Below, piece after piece: positions 5,764 through 6,796 of a stretch of DNA of 6,796 nucleotides. Where the stretch lies: NCBI GenBank assembly GCA_900320925.1, contig ONUD01000257.1, positions 1 through 6,796 on the forward strand, in the 5' to 3' direction. A program made the translations under genes and the position numbers. Source of the DNA: an uncultured Eubacteriales bacterium. Its GTDB lineage: Bacteria > Bacillota > Clostridia > Oscillospirales > Acutalibacteraceae. Position 1 is the stretch's first letter. Each line of letters starts with the position of its first letter. The notes under the pieces were generated by a model, which did no database searches, was not told the DNA's origin, and saw only the letters and a list, made by a program, of their open reading frames with translations.

Positions 5764-5766
5764 AGG
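5761..5766 (+). promoter_or_regulatory. Strong ribosome binding site of spoVAD
   Basis: AGGAGG is a full-consensus Shine-Dalgarno 7 nt before the ATG at 5774, and it fixes that start over the upstream in-frame TTG at 5690, which lies inside queA. Its first half is also part of the inverted repeat described for this spacer. Confidence 0.88.
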
Positions 5767-5773
5767 TTGTTTT

Positions 5774-6784
5774 ATGTCGGAAAGAGTGGGAAAATATACG
5801 CTGAAAATGAGTCATCCTGTGACGATCCGTTCCAGCGTGGGCGTGGCAGGAAAAAAAGAAGGAGAGGGACCTCTTGGAGAATATTTTGATATTACATTCA
5901 AGGATAACAGATTGGGACAGCCCTCATGGGAAAAAGCCGAAAGCACTTTGCAAAAAACTGCCGTTTGTGAATTATTGAGAAGGAATCATCTGGTCAATGC
6001 AGATATTGATGTGATCTTTGCGGGAGATTTGCTGAATCAGTGCATTTCATCCACTTTTGGACTGAGAGAGCTGAATATACCGTTTTTAGGACAGTACGGG
6101 GCTTGCTCAACCATGGCACAAACCATGTTGGCAGCCTCTGTCTTTATCGACAGTGGTGCGGCTGACAGAGCAGTCGCTGTGACATCCTCCCATTTCTGCT
6201 CTGCGGAAAGACAGTTCCGGTTGCCGATCGAGTATGGCGGACAACGGACACCTACAGCACAATGGACAGTGACAGGGGCAGGGGCAGCACTGTTAGATAA
6301 AAGCAATGGGGAAGTCCGTGTCCAATATGTGACGGTAGGGAAGATCAATGACCTGAAAATCAAAGATGCCAATAATATGGGGGCGGCCATGGCTCCTGCG
6401 GCGGCAGATACACTGTACCATTTTTTTGTGGATACCAATACCAAACCGACAGATTATGATTTGATATTGACAGGAGATCTGGGAAAGGTCGGTTCACAAC
6501 TATTGAAAGAACTCCTGCAACGGCAGGAAATAGATATTTCCGGCAATCATCAAGATTGTGGTTTGATGATTTTTGACTTGGAAGGGCAGGATGTCCATGC
6601 AGGCGGCTCAGGGTGTGGATGTTCAGGCTCTGTATTTTGTTCGTATATCATGAAGCAGCTAAAGTCAGGCTGTTTGAAAAATATTCTTTTTATGGCAACA
6701 GGAGCATTGATGTCTCCGACTTCTTCGCAGCAAGGAGAAAGTATCCCTGCGATTGCACATTTATTGAATATCGTCAGAACTTGA
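5774..6784 (+). CDS. spoVAD: Stage V sporulation protein AD (dipicolinic acid uptake)
   Basis: SpoVAD is a thiolase-fold, DPA-binding component of the SpoVA channel that moves dipicolinic acid into the forespore and is held at the spore inner membrane. The protein is 336 residues, almost the length of B. subtilis SpoVAD, so it is complete. Conserved stretches recognised from that family are EGPLGEYFD (31-39), AGDLLNQ (83-89), YGACSTMAQT (108-117) with a Cys at the thiolase nucleophile position (C111), AERQFRLPIEYGGQ (144-157), GAAMAPAAADT (203-213), DLILTGDLGKVGS (229-241), DCGLMIFD (261-268), AGGSGCGCSG (276-285) and ATGALMSPT (308-316). I see no signal peptide or membrane span. It normally lies between spoVAC and spoVAE. 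Here queA precedes it with no spoVAC, and only 12 nt remain after the stop, so its downstream partner cannot be seen. The start follows from the strong AGGAGG. Confidence 0.96.
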   Translation: MSERVGKYTLKMSHPVTIRSSVGVAGKKEGEGPLGEYFDITFKDNRLGQPSWEKAESTLQKTAVCELLRRNHLVNADIDVIFAGDLLNQCISSTFGLRELNIPFLGQYGACSTMAQTMLAASVFIDSGAADRAVAVTSSHFCSAERQFRLPIEYGGQRTPTAQWTVTGAGAALLDKSNGEVRVQYVTVGKINDLKIKDANNMGAAMAPAAADTLYHFFVDTNTKPTDYDLILTGDLGKVGSQLLKELLQRQEIDISGNHQDCGLMIFDLEGQDVHAGGSGCGCSGSVFCSYIMKQLKSGCLKNILFMATGALMSPTSSQQGESIPAIAHLLNIVRT

Positions 6785-6796
6785 CAAAGAATCATG

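Noticed and set aside
5690..5773. Extended spoVAD start at a TTG inside queA
   Set aside because: The extension has no ribosome binding site and runs through the queA end, the promoter and the dyad, while the ATG at 5774 follows a perfect AGGAGG and gives the family's normal length.
5756..5784. TTGACA at 5756-5761 as a vegetative -35 box
   Set aside because: At 17 nt downstream the sequence is GGAAAG, within spoVAD coding sequence, which is nothing like a -10 box.
6781..6796. TTGACA over the spoVAD stop and an ATG at the very end of the window, as promoter and start of a next gene
   Set aside because: No -10 box or coding sequence can be seen before the window ends and the ribosome binding site would be poor, so nothing can be claimed.

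Overview
The window comes from a spore-forming Firmicute, most likely a member of the class Clostridia. Three things point there: a short-form HisG C-terminus, a full-length spoVAD (a gene of endospore formers), and strong AGGAGG-type ribosome binding sites with tightly packed genes. GC content looks moderate. I cannot name the species. All genes are on the + strand, and no tRNA, rRNA, CRISPR array, insertion sequence or phage gene is visible.

Layout. Positions 1-4616 hold a histidine biosynthesis cluster in the order hisG (3' end only), hisD, hisC, hisB, hisA, hisI, hisE. hisG/hisD and hisD/hisC overlap by a few bases. hisB, hisA, hisI and hisE are separated by only 12-14 nt. The one real break is the 120-nt hisC-hisB gap, which carries a good vegetative (sigma-A type) promoter, so hisBAIE can probably be transcribed apart from hisGDC. 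After hisE comes a perfect 13-bp hairpin, then queA (queuosine tRNA modification, 4672-5715). A 58-nt spacer with a forespore-type promoter inside an inverted repeat leads to spoVAD (5774-6784), and the window ends 12 nt later.

Pathway. HisG starts the pathway on ATP and PRPP. HisE and HisI hydrolyse and open the PR-ATP product, HisA isomerises it, HisB dehydrates imidazoleglycerol phosphate, HisC transaminates, and HisD makes histidine from histidinol. hisH and hisF, which together encode imidazoleglycerol-phosphate synthase and usually flank hisA, are absent from the block. A histidinol-phosphate phosphatase is not seen either, nor is hisZ, the expected partner of short-form HisG; hisZ could lie upstream of the window.

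No undescribed multi-gene system is evident. The most interesting feature is non-coding: the queA-spoVAD spacer, where a near-perfect dyad covers both the -10 of a putative sigma-G/F promoter and part of the spoVAD Shine-Dalgarno. This would let spoVAD be translated from its own short sporulation transcript but be masked in read-through mRNA. That reading is an inference. Several start codons (hisC, hisB, hisI, queA, spoVAD) were placed downstream of the longest open frame because the Shine-Dalgarno spacing decides them.
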